The position numbers were made by a program, and so were the translations under genes. From Bradyrhizobium sp. AS23.2 (GTDB lineage: Bacteria > Pseudomonadota > Alphaproteobacteria > Rhizobiales > Xanthobacteraceae), in the NCBI RefSeq assembly GCF_001908185.1, contig NZ_LGHM01000116.1:1-32793 (forward strand): a stretch of DNA of 32,793 bases. Direction: 5' to 3'. Positions 1 through 10,167 of this stretch are shown here, one piece after another. Position 1 is the stretch's first letter. Each line of letters starts with the position of its first letter. Under the pieces are notes generated by a model. That model saw only the letters and a program-made list of their open reading frames with translations. It ran no database searches and was not told the origin of the DNA.

Positions 1-1290
1 CGCGCCGCGCAGGCCGCCGCCGCGCAGCCGGAAAAGCCGGCTCGCGGCGCCAAGTCGAGTGCTAAGGGCGGGGCCGATCGCTCCAAGGACAAGGGCAAGG
101 AGGGCGGCTCGACCTTCACCTCGAAGATCCGCTCGCTGCTGGTCGGCGCAAGCGTGGTCGTGATCGTGCTCGGCACCTTCAAGATGGCGATGAACCTGCT
201 CGATGGCGGCAGCGCGCCGCCGGCACCGCAGGCAATGGAGGGTTCGTCGAGCGAGCGGGCACCGCAAGCGCCGCCACCGCCGGTCGAGAGCAAGCCCGCC
301 GCGCCCGAGCAGGTCACACCGTCGATGACCTCGCCGACGCCGATCGGCCGGCAGTCGCAGAACAATGCCGTGCCGGCTCCCATGTCGGCTCCCATGTCGG
401 CTCCCGTGGCCGCTCCCATGTCCCCTCCCCTGGCCAACTCAGGCAGCGCGGCTTCAGTCGAAATTCCGCCCGCCCCCGCAGCGGCGCCACCGCCGCCGAC
501 GGCGAGCAGCGACGTCACCGGCGCGCTGTCAGGCACGAGCCGCGCCAAGCTCAGCCTCGTGCAGGTGCCGCCGAGCGAAAAGCTGCCTGACGGAATCGGC
601 GGACCGGTGCTGCGCACCGCCGCGATGAAGGGCGATGCGACCGCGGCCTACGAGATCGGCGTGCGCTTCGCCGAGGGCAAGGGCATCGCAGCGAATTACG
701 ACGAAGCAGCGAAGTGGTATGACCGCGCGGCGCAGGCCGGCGTGGTGCCCGCGACCTTCCGCCTCGGCACGCTCTATGAGAAGGGCCTCGGCGTGAAGAG
801 GGACGCCGACATCGCCCGCCGCTACTACACGCAGGCCGCCGAGCGCGGCAACGCCAAGGCGATGCACAATCTGGCGGTGCTCGACGCCGACGGCGGCGGA
901 CGCGGCGCCAACTACACGAGCGCGGCGCAGTGGTTCCGCAAGGCCGCCGACCGCGGCGTCGCCGACAGCCAGTTCAATCTCGGCATCCTCTATGCCCGCG
1001 GCATCGGCGTCGAACAGAACCTCGCCGAGTCCTACAAATGGTTCAGCTTAGCTGCTGCCCAGGGCGATGCGGATGCGGCCGGCAAGCGCGATGACATCGC
1101 CAAGCGCCTCGATCCGCAGTCGCTCGCCGCCGCCAAGCTCGCGATCCAGACCTTCAGCGCCGAACCGCAACCTGACGACGCCGTCAATGTCACGGCGCCC
1201 GCCGGCGGCTGGGACAGCGCGCCACAGGCAAGCGCCAAGCCCGCGCCGAAACCTGTTGTGGCCAAGCGCTCTGCCTCGGCCGCGCATTAG
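1..1290 (+). CDS. PodJ-like Sel1-repeat membrane protein, C-terminal part (5' end outside window)
   Basis: The frame is open from base 1 to the TAG at 1288-1290, with no stop upstream of any candidate start, so the true start lies outside the window; a GTG at 154 falls inside the membrane segment and is not the start. In window numbering (429 residues), residues 1-42 are Ala/Lys-rich and probably cytoplasmic. Residues about 46-65 form one hydrophobic segment (LLVGASVVVIVLG). Residues about 70-200 are a Pro/Ala-rich linker, residues about 212-355 hold four Sel1 repeats (one ends KWYDRAAQAG), and the tail is Pro/Lys-rich. This topology matches the C-terminal half of alphaproteobacterial PodJ polar localization factors, with Sel1 repeats in the periplasm. 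No peptidoglycan-binding domain follows the repeats, unlike Caulobacter PodJ. Other Sel1 proteins cannot be excluded without the N-terminal coiled coil. Confidence 0.8.
   Translation, partial: RAAQAAAAQPEKPARGAKSSAKGGADRSKDKGKEGGSTFTSKIRSLLVGASVVVIVLGTFKMAMNLLDGGSAPPAPQAMEGSSSERAPQAPPPPVESKPAAPEQVTPSMTSPTPIGRQSQNNAVPAPMSAPMSAPVAAPMSPPLANSGSAASVEIPPAPAAAPPPPTASSDVTGALSGTSRAKLSLVQVPPSEKLPDGIGGPVLRTAAMKGDATAAYEIGVRFAEGKGIAANYDEAAKWYDRAAQAGVVPATFRLGTLYEKGLGVKRDADIARRYYTQAAERGNAKAMHNLAVLDADGGGRGANYTSAAQWFRKAADRGVADSQFNLGILYARGIGVEQNLAESYKWFSLAAAQGDADAAGKRDDIAKRLDPQSLAAAKLAIQTFSAEPQPDDAVNVTAPAGGWDSAPQASAKPAPKPVVAKRSASAAH
371..430 (+). repeat. Short 12-bp tandem repeats coding a Pro/Ala linker
   Basis: The unit CCCATGTCGGCT and close variants recur in phase within the Sel1-repeat gene, giving APMSAPMSAPVAAPMSPP in the linker after the membrane segment. 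The unit is a multiple of three, so gain or loss would change linker length without breaking the frame. Confidence 0.7.
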
Positions 1291-1305
1291 AGGCTCACTC
1301 CCGCC

Positions 1306-1416
1306 CCTCATGGTGAGGAGCGCGCCCTAGCCGCGCGTCTCGAACCATGAAGGCCCGACTACCGATCCGGGCCTCGCCCTTCGAGACGCCTGCTGCGCAG
1401 GTCCTCAGGGTGAGGA
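1306..1416. repeat. Intergenic palindromic repeat (CCTCA...TGAGG family)
   Basis: The left arm (1306-1356, starting CCTCATGGTGAGGAG and including GTCTCGAA and GGCCCG) pairs imperfectly with the right arm (1368-1416, including CGGGCC, TTCGAGACGCC and ending GGGTGAGG). The form CCTCA-N-GTCTCGAA...TTCGAGAC-N-TGAGG is a dispersed intergenic repeat common in Bradyrhizobium-type genomes. It lies just after the Sel1-repeat gene and could fold in RNA, but lacks a T tract. Confidence 0.75.
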
Positions 1417-1531
1417 GCACTAGCCAAGGCGTGGCGCAATATCCCGATGCTTCGGGGTCGGCTCGCACATTTTGCGCACATCGGCTATTGAGGGGCGCGG
1501 CAATCGATCCGTCTCGCTGGCACGTGGTTCA

Positions 1532-2449
1532 ATGCAGCTCTATCTCCCGATCGCCGATCTTCCGGTCAACGTCTTCCTGGTGCTGGCGATGGGCGCGGCG
1601 GTCGGCTTCGTCTCCGGCATGTTCGGGATCGGCGGCGGCTTCCTGATGACGCCGCTCCTGATCTTCATCGGCATCACGCCGGCGGTCGCGGTTGCCTCCG
1701 TCGCGAGCCACATCGCGGCCTCCTCCTTTTCCGGCGCATTGTCTTATTGGCGGCGGCGCGCGATGGACCCGGCGCTGGCAGGCGTGCTGCTATGCGGCGG
1801 CGTGACCGGCACGGCGCTCGGGGTATGGACCTTCACGCAGCTCCGCGCACTCGGCCAGCTCGACCTGATGATCGCGCTGTCCTACGTCGTGCTGCTCACC
1901 ACCGTCGGCAGCCTGATGTTCTCCGAGGGCCTGCGCGCCCTGATGCGGACCCGGCGCGGTGCGGTGCCGCCGCGACGCACCCACAACTGGATCCATGGCC
2001 TGCCGCTGAAGATGCGGTTCAAGCGCTCGAAGATCTACCTCTCGGTCATCCCCGTGGTGATCGTCGGCATCGTGATCGGCTTCATCGGCGCCGTCATGGG
2101 TATCGGAGGCGGCTTCATCCTGGTGCCGATCATGATCTATCTGTTGCGGGTGCCGACCTCCACGGTGATCGGGACCTCGATGGTGCTCACCCTCGTCACC
2201 ATGCTGTTCGCGACTATGCTGCACGCGGTGACCAATCACCTGGTGGACGCCGTGCTGGCGTTGATTCTGATGGTCGGCGGCGTTACCGGCGCGCAGTTCG
2301 GCGCACGGGCCGGCCAGAAGATCCGCGGCGAGCAGCTGCGGCTGCTGCTCGGCCTCTTGATCCTCTCGGTCGGCGTCCGCTTCGCGGTCGAGCTGGTGAT
2401 CCGGCCCGAGGACCTCTTCACCATCCGCGAGCTGGGGGTGAGTGGATGA
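1532..2449 (+). CDS. TauE/SafE family sulfite/organosulfonate exporter-like permease
   Basis: This is a 305-residue polytopic inner-membrane protein with two homologous halves. Each half carries the glycine-rich signature: GMFGIGGGFLMTP near residue 29 and GAVMGIGGGFILVP near residue 186. That internal duplication is diagnostic of the TauE/SafE family (PF01925), whose members export sulfite, sulfoacetate or related organosulfur anions; the substrate here is unknown. A TTG at 1472 would add 20 polar residues (MRTSAIEGRG...) absent from family members, so the ATG at 1532 just before the first hydrophobic stretch is preferred. The stop overlaps the next start (ATGA at 2446-2449), implying translational coupling with the periplasmic partner. 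Confidence 0.9.
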   Translation: MQLYLPIADLPVNVFLVLAMGAAVGFVSGMFGIGGGFLMTPLLIFIGITPAVAVASVASHIAASSFSGALSYWRRRAMDPALAGVLLCGGVTGTALGVWTFTQLRALGQLDLMIALSYVVLLTTVGSLMFSEGLRALMRTRRGAVPPRRTHNWIHGLPLKMRFKRSKIYLSVIPVVIVGIVIGFIGAVMGIGGGFILVPIMIYLLRVPTSTVIGTSMVLTLVTMLFATMLHAVTNHLVDAVLALILMVGGVTGAQFGARAGQKIRGEQLRLLLGLLILSVGVRFAVELVIRPEDLFTIRELGVSG

Positions 2450-3216
2450 TTCGCGCACTCCTCGCAGCCCTTCTTCTCCTGCTGCTCGCCTCAGCCGCGC
2501 GCGCCGAGCGGCTGATCGTGTCGGTCTCCAACCACCGTGTCACGGTGACGCCGAACTATTCCGGCGAAGAGCTGGTGCTGTTCGGCTCGGTGGAGAAGGA
2601 CGCCACCACGCCCGCGGATCGCAGGACTTACGATCTCGTCGTCACCGTGATGGGCCCGCGCGCCGACATGGTGACGCGGCGCAAGGAGCGCACCTTCGGC
2701 ATCTGGATCAACACCGACTACCGGCAGTTCCTGCAGGTGCCGAGCTATCTGGCGCTGTTCGCCAACCGCCCGTTCGACCTGATCACCTCGCCCGAGATCG
2801 CGCGCCGGCAGCAGATCGGGCTGAACAACGTGCTGCTGACCCAGCGCGTCAGCGGCGACTATGCCGACGTGGTGCCGAACGACCCGTTCCGCTCCGCCTT
2901 CATCCGCCTGCGCACCCAGCACGGGCTCTATCGCGAGGATGCGAGCGCGGTGACGTTCCTGACGCCGACGCTGTTCCGGACCGGCATTCCATTGCCGGCG
3001 GAGGTGCCGATCGGGACGTATGAGATCGAGATCAAATTGTTCGCCGACGGCGCGTTGATCACCAAGACCGAGACCGCGTTCGAGATCGTCAAGGTCGGCT
3101 TCGAGCAGTTCGTCGCCACCGCGGCGCGACAGCACGGACTCATCTACGGCCTCGTCACCGCGGCAATGGCGCTGATGACGGGCTGGATGGCGTCGATCGT
3201 GTTCCGGAAGGACTGA
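2446..3216 (+). CDS. TIGR02186 family membrane-anchored periplasmic protein
   Basis: The 256-residue product has an N-terminal signal peptide (hydrophobic run LLAALLLLLLASAARA, cleavage probably after ARA), a beta-rich soluble domain, and one C-terminal membrane segment (LIYGLVTAAMALMTGWM) ending in a short basic tail. This layout fits the alphaproteobacterial family TIGR02186 / Alph_Pro_TM (PF09608), of unknown biochemical function and recurrently encoded beside TauE/SafE permeases. The ATG at 2446 overlaps the permease stop by four bases, so the two proteins are probably made together. An accessory role for the transporter is inferred from context only. Confidence 0.88.
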   Translation: MIRALLAALLLLLLASAARAERLIVSVSNHRVTVTPNYSGEELVLFGSVEKDATTPADRRTYDLVVTVMGPRADMVTRRKERTFGIWINTDYRQFLQVPSYLALFANRPFDLITSPEIARRQQIGLNNVLLTQRVSGDYADVVPNDPFRSAFIRLRTQHGLYREDASAVTFLTPTLFRTGIPLPAEVPIGTYEIEIKLFADGALITKTETAFEIVKVGFEQFVATAARQHGLIYGLVTAAMALMTGWMASIVFRKD

Positions 3217-3224
3217 GAGGCGTT

Positions 3225-3328
3225 GTCATTCCGGGGCGCGCGAAGCGCGAGCCCGGAATCCATTGATCAGCGGAGTTGGTGGCACGATGGATTCCGGGCT
3301 CGACGCTTCGCGTCGCCCCGGAATGACG
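3225..3328. repeat. Intergenic palindromic repeat (GTCATTCCGGGGCGCG family)
   Basis: The left arm 3225-3263 (starting GTCATTCCGGGGCGCG, ending CCCGGAATCCAT) is the inverted complement, with few mismatches, of the right arm 3287-3328 (starting ATGGATTCCGGGCTC, ending CCCCGGAATGAC). It lies between two converging genes. The same family occurs in a disrupted form at 26561-26718. Confidence 0.85.
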
Positions 3329-3335
3329 GTCGACC

Positions 3336-4109
3336 TCACGGCGCCTCGATCACCGTCGGCACGCCCGGCTCCAGCAGGCGCAGGCGCGTCCCGAGGCCGA
3401 GCACGTCGAAGGTCTTGCGCAGATCCTCGCCGTTCTGGCGGAAATGGGCCCAGCCTTCGGTATGCAGGGGCACGATCATCGCATCGGGAAAGGCGCGCGC
3501 GGTCTCGACGGTGTCGTTGGTGTCCATGGTGAGATGAAACGGCCCGCGCGTTTGCGCCGCGCCCGCGAAGGGCAGCACCACGCCGCATTTGAAGCGGCGC
3601 GCGACCTCGGCGACGCCGTCGAACCAGGTGGTGTCGCCGCTGATATAGACCGCTCGCGTGTCCTTCCGGCTCGATGACACCACGAAGCCGATGACATCAC
3701 CGGACAGCGGCTCGATGCCGGCCGGGCCGTGACGCGCCGGCGTTGCGGTGATCGTCAGCGAATTGCCGTCGCCATCCTTCAGATGCGCAGTATCCCACGG
3801 CGCGAGGCCTTCGACATGGCCGCCGAGGCGTTTGGCGCCCGCCTCGGTCGTCAGCACGCGCTTCACTTTGCGCAGGAACTCGCGGCCGGAATTATCGAGA
3901 TTGTCCGAATGCTGGTCGTGGCTGAGCAGGACCGCATCGACCGGGCCGATCGCGTCGGCCTTCATCGCGGGGCCGATGGTCTTCTCCAGCCTCACATGCG
4001 GCAGCTGGTAGGCGCCGGGCGCATCGAAAGTCGGATCGGTGAGCAGGCGGAAGCCATCGATCTCGATCAGCGCGGTCGGGCCCCCGATCAGGGTGATGGA
4101 AACGGGCAT
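3336..4109 (-). CDS. Metallo-beta-lactamase fold hydrolase (UlaG/lactonase-like)
   Basis: The 257-residue protein carries an MBL metal-site set: His64, His67 and Asp69 in SHDQHSDNLD, His127 in ATPARHGP, Asp159 in YISGDTTW and His216 in PLHTEGW. The HxHxDN form of the first motif and the small size resemble UlaG-like lactonases and related MBL-fold hydrolases acting on small esters, lactones or phosphodiesters. The substrate cannot be read from sequence. AGGAG at 4117-4121 sits eight bases or less before the ATG at 4109, supporting the start. The gene follows the EamA transporter by only 12 bases on the same strand, so they are probably co-transcribed. Confidence 0.87.
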   Translation of the reverse strand: MPVSITLIGGPTALIEIDGFRLLTDPTFDAPGAYQLPHVRLEKTIGPAMKADAIGPVDAVLLSHDQHSDNLDNSGREFLRKVKRVLTTEAGAKRLGGHVEGLAPWDTAHLKDGDGNSLTITATPARHGPAGIEPLSGDVIGFVVSSSRKDTRAVYISGDTTWFDGVAEVARRFKCGVVLPFAGAAQTRGPFHLTMDTNDTVETARAFPDAMIVPLHTEGWAHFRQNGEDLRKTFDVLGLGTRLRLLEPGVPTVIEAP

Positions 4110-4121
4110 GAGGGAACTCCT

Positions 4122-5030
4122 CTACGAGACGGGCTTTGCGGGGCGCGTCACCAGGTAAATGCCGAGCGCCACCGGAATGATCCCGAGCAGATCGCGGGCC
4201 TCGACGTGTTCGCCGAGCACGATGTAAGCGAACAGCATGCCGAGCGGCGGCATCAGGAAATGATAGGCGCTGGCGGCAGTGGCGCCACACACTTTCAGGA
4301 GATGAAACCAGAGCCAGTAGGCGAGGATCGAGCCGCCGAGCACGAGGAACGCGAAGGCGCCAATCAGGCTCGGGGTGAAGTCGATTGCATGGACATCGGC
4401 GAAGGTCAGCGCGACCGGAGTCAGCGCGAAGCCGGCAGCGAGGTTCTGCACGCCGTTGCCGATCCACAGGCTTCCCTTCGGCGCGAGCAGCTTGAACAGG
4501 ATCGTGCCTGCAACGATCGAGGCCAGCGAGGCCAGCGTGAAGATGATGCCGTGCAAGGAGTCAGTGCCGACTGAGAGTCGATGCCAGACGATCAGCGTCA
4601 CGCCGATGATTCCGAGCAAGAGGCCGCTCGCCTTGCACCAGGTCATGCCTTCGCCGAGCAGGAGCGCCGCGAGCGCGGCGGTGAACACCGGATTTGCCGA
4701 GACGATCAGGCCGCCGAGGCCGGCGGAGACCGATTGCAGGCCGGTGTAGCCGAGCCCGAGATAGAGCGCGTTGTTGGCGATGCCGAGCACCGCGAAGATC
4801 GCGACATCGCACCACGACAGGGACCAGTCGCCGCGGATCGACGTGGCGCCGAGGATCAAAATGCCGGCGAGCGAGAAGCGCGCGGCGAGCAGGATCAGCG
4901 GCGGGCAATGGGTGACGCCGATCTTGCCGGCGACGAAGGCGTAGCTCCAGAGCAGGCAAAACAGTCCGATCGCGAGCGGCAGCGTGTTGAATCGGCTGCG
5001 GGGAGCGGGAAGCGAGGTGGCGAGCGACAT
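4122..5030 (-). CDS. EamA (DMT) family transporter
   Basis: This 302-residue inner-membrane protein has about ten hydrophobic segments arranged as two EamA repeats (PF00892), for example LAIGLFCLLWSYAFVAGKIG and FLMPPLGMLFAYIVLGEHVE, the second typical of the end of an EamA unit. Family members mostly export small metabolites such as amino acids; the substrate here is unknown. The frame could begin at 5099, but that adds a basic 23-residue tail and runs into the regulatory region of the divergent lysR gene. The ATG at 5030, shortly before the first hydrophobic segment, gives the usual family length. It is divergent from the LysR gene and probably an operon with the MBL hydrolase. Confidence 0.88.
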   Translation of the reverse strand: MSLATSLPAPRSRFNTLPLAIGLFCLLWSYAFVAGKIGVTHCPPLILLAARFSLAGILILGATSIRGDWSLSWCDVAIFAVLGIANNALYLGLGYTGLQSVSAGLGGLIVSANPVFTAALAALLLGEGMTWCKASGLLLGIIGVTLIVWHRLSVGTDSLHGIIFTLASLASIVAGTILFKLLAPKGSLWIGNGVQNLAAGFALTPVALTFADVHAIDFTPSLIGAFAFLVLGGSILAYWLWFHLLKVCGATAASAYHFLMPPLGMLFAYIVLGEHVEARDLLGIIPVALGIYLVTRPAKPVS

Positions 5031-5152
5031 GCAGTTTCTCTTGCAGTTTCCCTTGGGGGCATTCTTCTGAGCCCTCGATCTAGGGACGCGGCTTGTCATT
5101 TGGAAATTAAATGATTAACTGCCATCCAGTGGATTTTCGAATGGAGGCGTCC
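5031..5152. promoter_or_regulatory. Divergent EamA/LysR promoter region with AT-rich and palindromic sites
   Basis: This 122-bp gap separates divergent starts. It contains an AT-rich patch (GGAAATTAAATGATTAA, about 5102-5118) and an 11-bp palindrome ATCCAGTGGAT at 5124-5134, both near the lysR start. LysR-type regulators commonly bind between themselves and a divergent target, so these are candidate operator sequences. No footprint or comparison backs this. Confidence 0.4.
5143..5147 (+). promoter_or_regulatory. Ribosome binding site of the lysR gene
   Basis: GGAGG lies five bases before the ATG at 5153. It decides for this start over the in-frame ATGs at 5111 and 5141, which have no comparable site and would add residues ahead of the HTH domain. 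Confidence 0.75.
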
Positions 5153-6016
5153 ATGCTCGATCTGGAGCTCCTACGCAGCTTCGTCTCGGTGGTCGAGGCC
5201 GGCGGCTTCACCCGCGCCGGCGAGCGCGTTCACCGCACGCAATCGACCGTTAGTCAGCAGATCAAGCGGCTTGAGGAAGACGTCGGGCAGGTGCTGCTGC
5301 ACCGTGACGGCAAATACGTGCGCCCGACCGAGGCCGGCGAACGGCTGCTGTCCTATGCGCGGCGGCTGCTCTCGCTCGCCGAGGAGGCGCGCGACGTGTT
5401 GCGCGAGCCCGACAGCGAAGGCGCGATCCGGCTCGGCATCCCCGAAGATTTTGCGGCGTACCGGCTGACAAAGCTGCTGGGTGCGTTCTCGCGCTCGCAT
5501 CCGGCGCTGCGGCTGGATGTGCGCGCCGACCAGAGCAAGAACCTGTCCCGCGACCTCGAACGCGGTGAGCTCGACCTTGCGCTATTCAAGCGCGAGGCCG
5601 GCGCGAAGGCCGCGATCGCGGTGTGGCCCGAGCGGGTGCACTGGGTCACCAGCAAGAGCCATCCGATCGATGTCAACGCGTCGTCGGTGCCGCTGATCGG
5701 CTTTCCGCCCGGCTGCCTCTATCGCGCCGGCGCCATCCACGCGCTGGAAAGCGCCGGCCGGGCCTGGCACATGGCCTATTCGTCATCGAGCCTCGCCGGC
5801 ATCCAGGCTGCGGTCGCCGCCGGCATGGGCTTGAGCATCCTGTCGGAGATGTCGATCCAGTCCGACCATCGCGTGCTGACCGCGAAGGACGGCTTTGCGC
5901 CGATCAACCGGACCGAGATGGCGCTGATGGCCTCGCCGGAGGCGAGCCCGGCAACGCTGCGGCTTGCGGATCGCCTCGCGGAGTTTTGCGATGCGGTGCA
6001 AGCGAAGGCGGCGTGA
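5153..6016 (+). CDS. LysR family transcriptional regulator
   Basis: The 287-residue protein has the LysR architecture. An N-terminal winged HTH spans residues about 3-60 (LDLELLRSFVSVVEAGGFTR, then STVSQQIKRLEE), followed by a linker helix and a periplasmic-binding-protein-like effector domain from about residue 85 (IRLGIPEDFAAYRL). The start at 5153 is fixed by the GGAGG five bases upstream; open frame reaches 5111. It is transcribed divergently from the EamA transporter and MBL hydrolase genes, the usual arrangement for a LysR regulator and its target, so control of those two genes is the simplest inference. The effector is unknown. Confidence 0.92.
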   Translation: MLDLELLRSFVSVVEAGGFTRAGERVHRTQSTVSQQIKRLEEDVGQVLLHRDGKYVRPTEAGERLLSYARRLLSLAEEARDVLREPDSEGAIRLGIPEDFAAYRLTKLLGAFSRSHPALRLDVRADQSKNLSRDLERGELDLALFKREAGAKAAIAVWPERVHWVTSKSHPIDVNASSVPLIGFPPGCLYRAGAIHALESAGRAWHMAYSSSSLAGIQAAVAAGMGLSILSEMSIQSDHRVLTAKDGFAPINRTEMALMASPEASPATLRLADRLAEFCDAVQAKAA

Positions 6017-6064
6017 GCTCGCGGGATGGCCGGGACAAGGCGATGAGTTCCGGCGACGCGCCCC

Positions 6065-6298
6065 TTAATTCGCCGCCGACACCAGCCTGTCCCCGCACGC
6101 ATTGGCGTAGAACTTGCCGCCGCATTGGCGCTTGATGGCGGCGCAGCGCGCCGCGGTCGACGCATTTAGCGGGAGAGTGAAGCCGCAGCTCAAACCGTCG
6201 GCGCTGCGGTCGGATTTGCCTGCGGCAAACGCAGCGCTGGAGGCGGAGATGCAAACGACGAGCAGAGCAGCTGCAGCGATCTCGATCAGCAGTCTCAT
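6065..6298 (-). CDS. Small secreted cysteine-containing protein, function unknown
   Basis: This 77-residue product starts with a signal peptide (MRLLIEIAAAALLVVCISAS, cleavage near AAFAAG). The mature part is about 50 residues with four cysteines (GLSCGF, ARCAAI, RQCGGK, NACGDR), enough for two disulfides in the periplasm. GGAGGAG at 6306-6312, seven bases before the ATG at 6298, fixes the start; longer frames up to 6517 would bury the signal peptide. The spacing CxxxxxxCGGKFYxNxCG loosely recalls a Kazal inhibitor loop, but the match is too short to assign. It is divergent from glgP. I do not recognise the family. Confidence 0.7.
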   Translation of the reverse strand: MRLLIEIAAAALLVVCISASSAAFAAGKSDRSADGLSCGFTLPLNASTAARCAAIKRQCGGKFYANACGDRLVSAAN

Positions 6299-6305
6299 GG
6301 GGCCT

Positions 6306-6312
6306 CTCCTCC
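6306..6312 (-). promoter_or_regulatory. Ribosome binding site of the small secreted protein gene
   Basis: On the minus strand this reads GGAGGAG, seven bases before the ATG at 6298. It is the main argument that the 77-residue frame with a signal peptide is real and that the longer frame from 6517 is not used. Confidence 0.7.
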
Positions 6313-6495
6313 ACACTGATGGCTGAATCTGCCGCCATTCTGGCGGCGAATTCAGGTTTCTCCGTGCTCGTCCGGGTTCCCAAACCGGCCCGTTCCTTGC
6401 ATAAATTTGCACCAGCGCAGTGCACGGCCGCACCGGCAACAGTTCCGGCGCAGCTGCAAGGCGCGTAGGGTGAGTAGTGTTCTCGCGACCAGGAA

Positions 6496-9030
<2,535 letters not shown>

Positions 9031-9151
9031 TTTTCCGCAGCGTGAAATCGACTTTACTTGCGAGGTTATTGCATCTCGCGGGAACGATGATGATATGATT
9101 GTCATCATCCCCAGTCGGTGTCAGTGATACAGACGCCCTGACGTCAAACAC

Positions 9152-9230
9152 CGTCATTGCGAGCGCAGCGAAGCAATCCAGAATCTTCCGCGGAGGCAGT
9201 CTGGATTGCTTCGCTACGCTCGCAATGACG
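9152..9230. repeat. Intergenic palindromic repeat (CGTCATTGCGAGCG family)
   Basis: Two 30-base arms, 9152-9181 and 9201-9230, are inverted complements with a single mismatch (starting CGTCATTGCGAGCGCAGCGA; ending CGCTCGCAATGACG). This is a dispersed Rhizobiales palindromic element, here between glgP and the thioesterase gene. A partial second copy (CTCGCAATGAC) lies near 10084-10094. Confidence 0.9.
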
Positions 9231-9255
9231 ATGGAGTCGGTATCGAGGACCAACA

Positions 9256-10071
9256 ATGCACGCCAAGCTTCCGCATCCCTTCGACGACGCCACCCGCATC
9301 ACCGCCGGTGACAGCAGCTGGCAGGGGCACACCAGCGACGATTACTGGGCCTTTGTCGGTCCGTTCGGCGGCGCCACGGCCGCGACCATCCTGCGCGCGC
9401 TGATCGACCATCCGCAGCGCGCCGGCGATCCGCTGGCACTGACCGTCAATTATTGCGCGCCGATCGCGAAGGGGCCGTTCGATCTCGACGTGCGGCTGGT
9501 GAAGGCCAACCGCTCCAGCCAGCACTGGAGCGTCGAACTGTCGCAAGGCGGCAGCGAGGTCGCGACGCTCGCCACCGCCGTGTTCGCCGAGCGCCGCCCG
9601 TCCTGGGAGCACAGGGTGGTGACATGTCCGGACACAAAGCCGTTCGAGCAGACGCTGCCATTCCCGAAGATCCAGGCGTCCTGGGCCAACCAGTATGAAT
9701 TCCGCTTCGTCGAGGGCGAGATGCGGTTGGGGCCGCCGCAGGAGGAGTTGGCCAGCACTTACTCAAAGCTCTGGATCAGCGACCGCGCGCCGCGCAAGCT
9801 CGACATGCTGTCGCTGATGTCGATGTCGGACGCCTTCTTCGGCCGCATCTTTCACGCCCGGCGCGCGCTGGTGCCGTTCGGCACGGTGTCGCTGACGACC
9901 TATTTCCACGCGGATAGCGAGGAGCTCGCAGCCGAGGACATCACCCGCGTGCTGGCGACTGCCGATTCGAAGATCATGCACAAGAGTTACGCCGACCAGA
10001 ACGCCGAGCTGTGGTCGCCAAACGGCCGCCTGCTCGCGACCACGACGCAAATCGCGTATTTCAAGGCGTAG
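9256..10071 (+). CDS. Acyl-CoA thioesterase family protein (double hotdog, TesB-like)
   Basis: The 271-residue protein has the length and order of a double-hotdog thioesterase (4HBT_3 / acyl-CoA thioesterase-like, PF13622). The N-terminal hotdog includes YWAFVGPFGGATAATILRAL, with the substrate-helix glycines, and LTVNYCAPI. The C-terminal hotdog includes PFGTVSLTTYFHAD and ends LLATTTQIAYFKA, the usual closing strand of the family. It would hydrolyse acyl-CoA thioesters in the cytoplasm; chain specificity is unknown. A GAGGA at 9245-9249 precedes the ATG at 9256. It is separated from glgP by a palindromic repeat, so it is probably transcribed independently. Confidence 0.85.
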   Translation: MHAKLPHPFDDATRITAGDSSWQGHTSDDYWAFVGPFGGATAATILRALIDHPQRAGDPLALTVNYCAPIAKGPFDLDVRLVKANRSSQHWSVELSQGGSEVATLATAVFAERRPSWEHRVVTCPDTKPFEQTLPFPKIQASWANQYEFRFVEGEMRLGPPQEELASTYSKLWISDRAPRKLDMLSLMSMSDAFFGRIFHARRALVPFGTVSLTTYFHADSEELAAEDITRVLATADSKIMHKSYADQNAELWSPNGRLLATTTQIAYFKA

Positions 10072-10119
10072 CTGCTTCCGCAGGCTCGCAATGACAGCGG
10101 AGGGATAGTGCCGAATGTA

Positions 10120-10145
10120 AAAGGGCGGCCTCACGGCCGCCCTTT
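10120..10145. terminator. Bidirectional intrinsic terminator between thioesterase gene and pckA
   Basis: Perfect 11-bp arms AAAGGGCGGCC (10120-10130) and GGCCGCCCTTT (10135-10145) enclose a TCAC loop. A TTTT run follows on the minus strand (pckA side), and a weaker T-rich run follows on the plus strand. The hairpin lies between two converging genes, at the right distance from both stops. Confidence 0.9.
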
Positions 10146-10167
10146 CGTATTTTCAAACGGTACGACG

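Noticed and set aside
1747..2445. Upstream extension of the TIGR02186 frame through the TauE/SafE gene
   Set aside because: The extension is Arg/Ala-rich frame shadow. The signal peptide begins at the ATG at 2446, which overlaps the permease stop.
9152..9230. Palindrome as a transcription terminator or CRISPR-like repeat
   Set aside because: It has no T tract and no spaced repetition. It matches a dispersed intergenic palindrome family, so it was kept as a repeat only.
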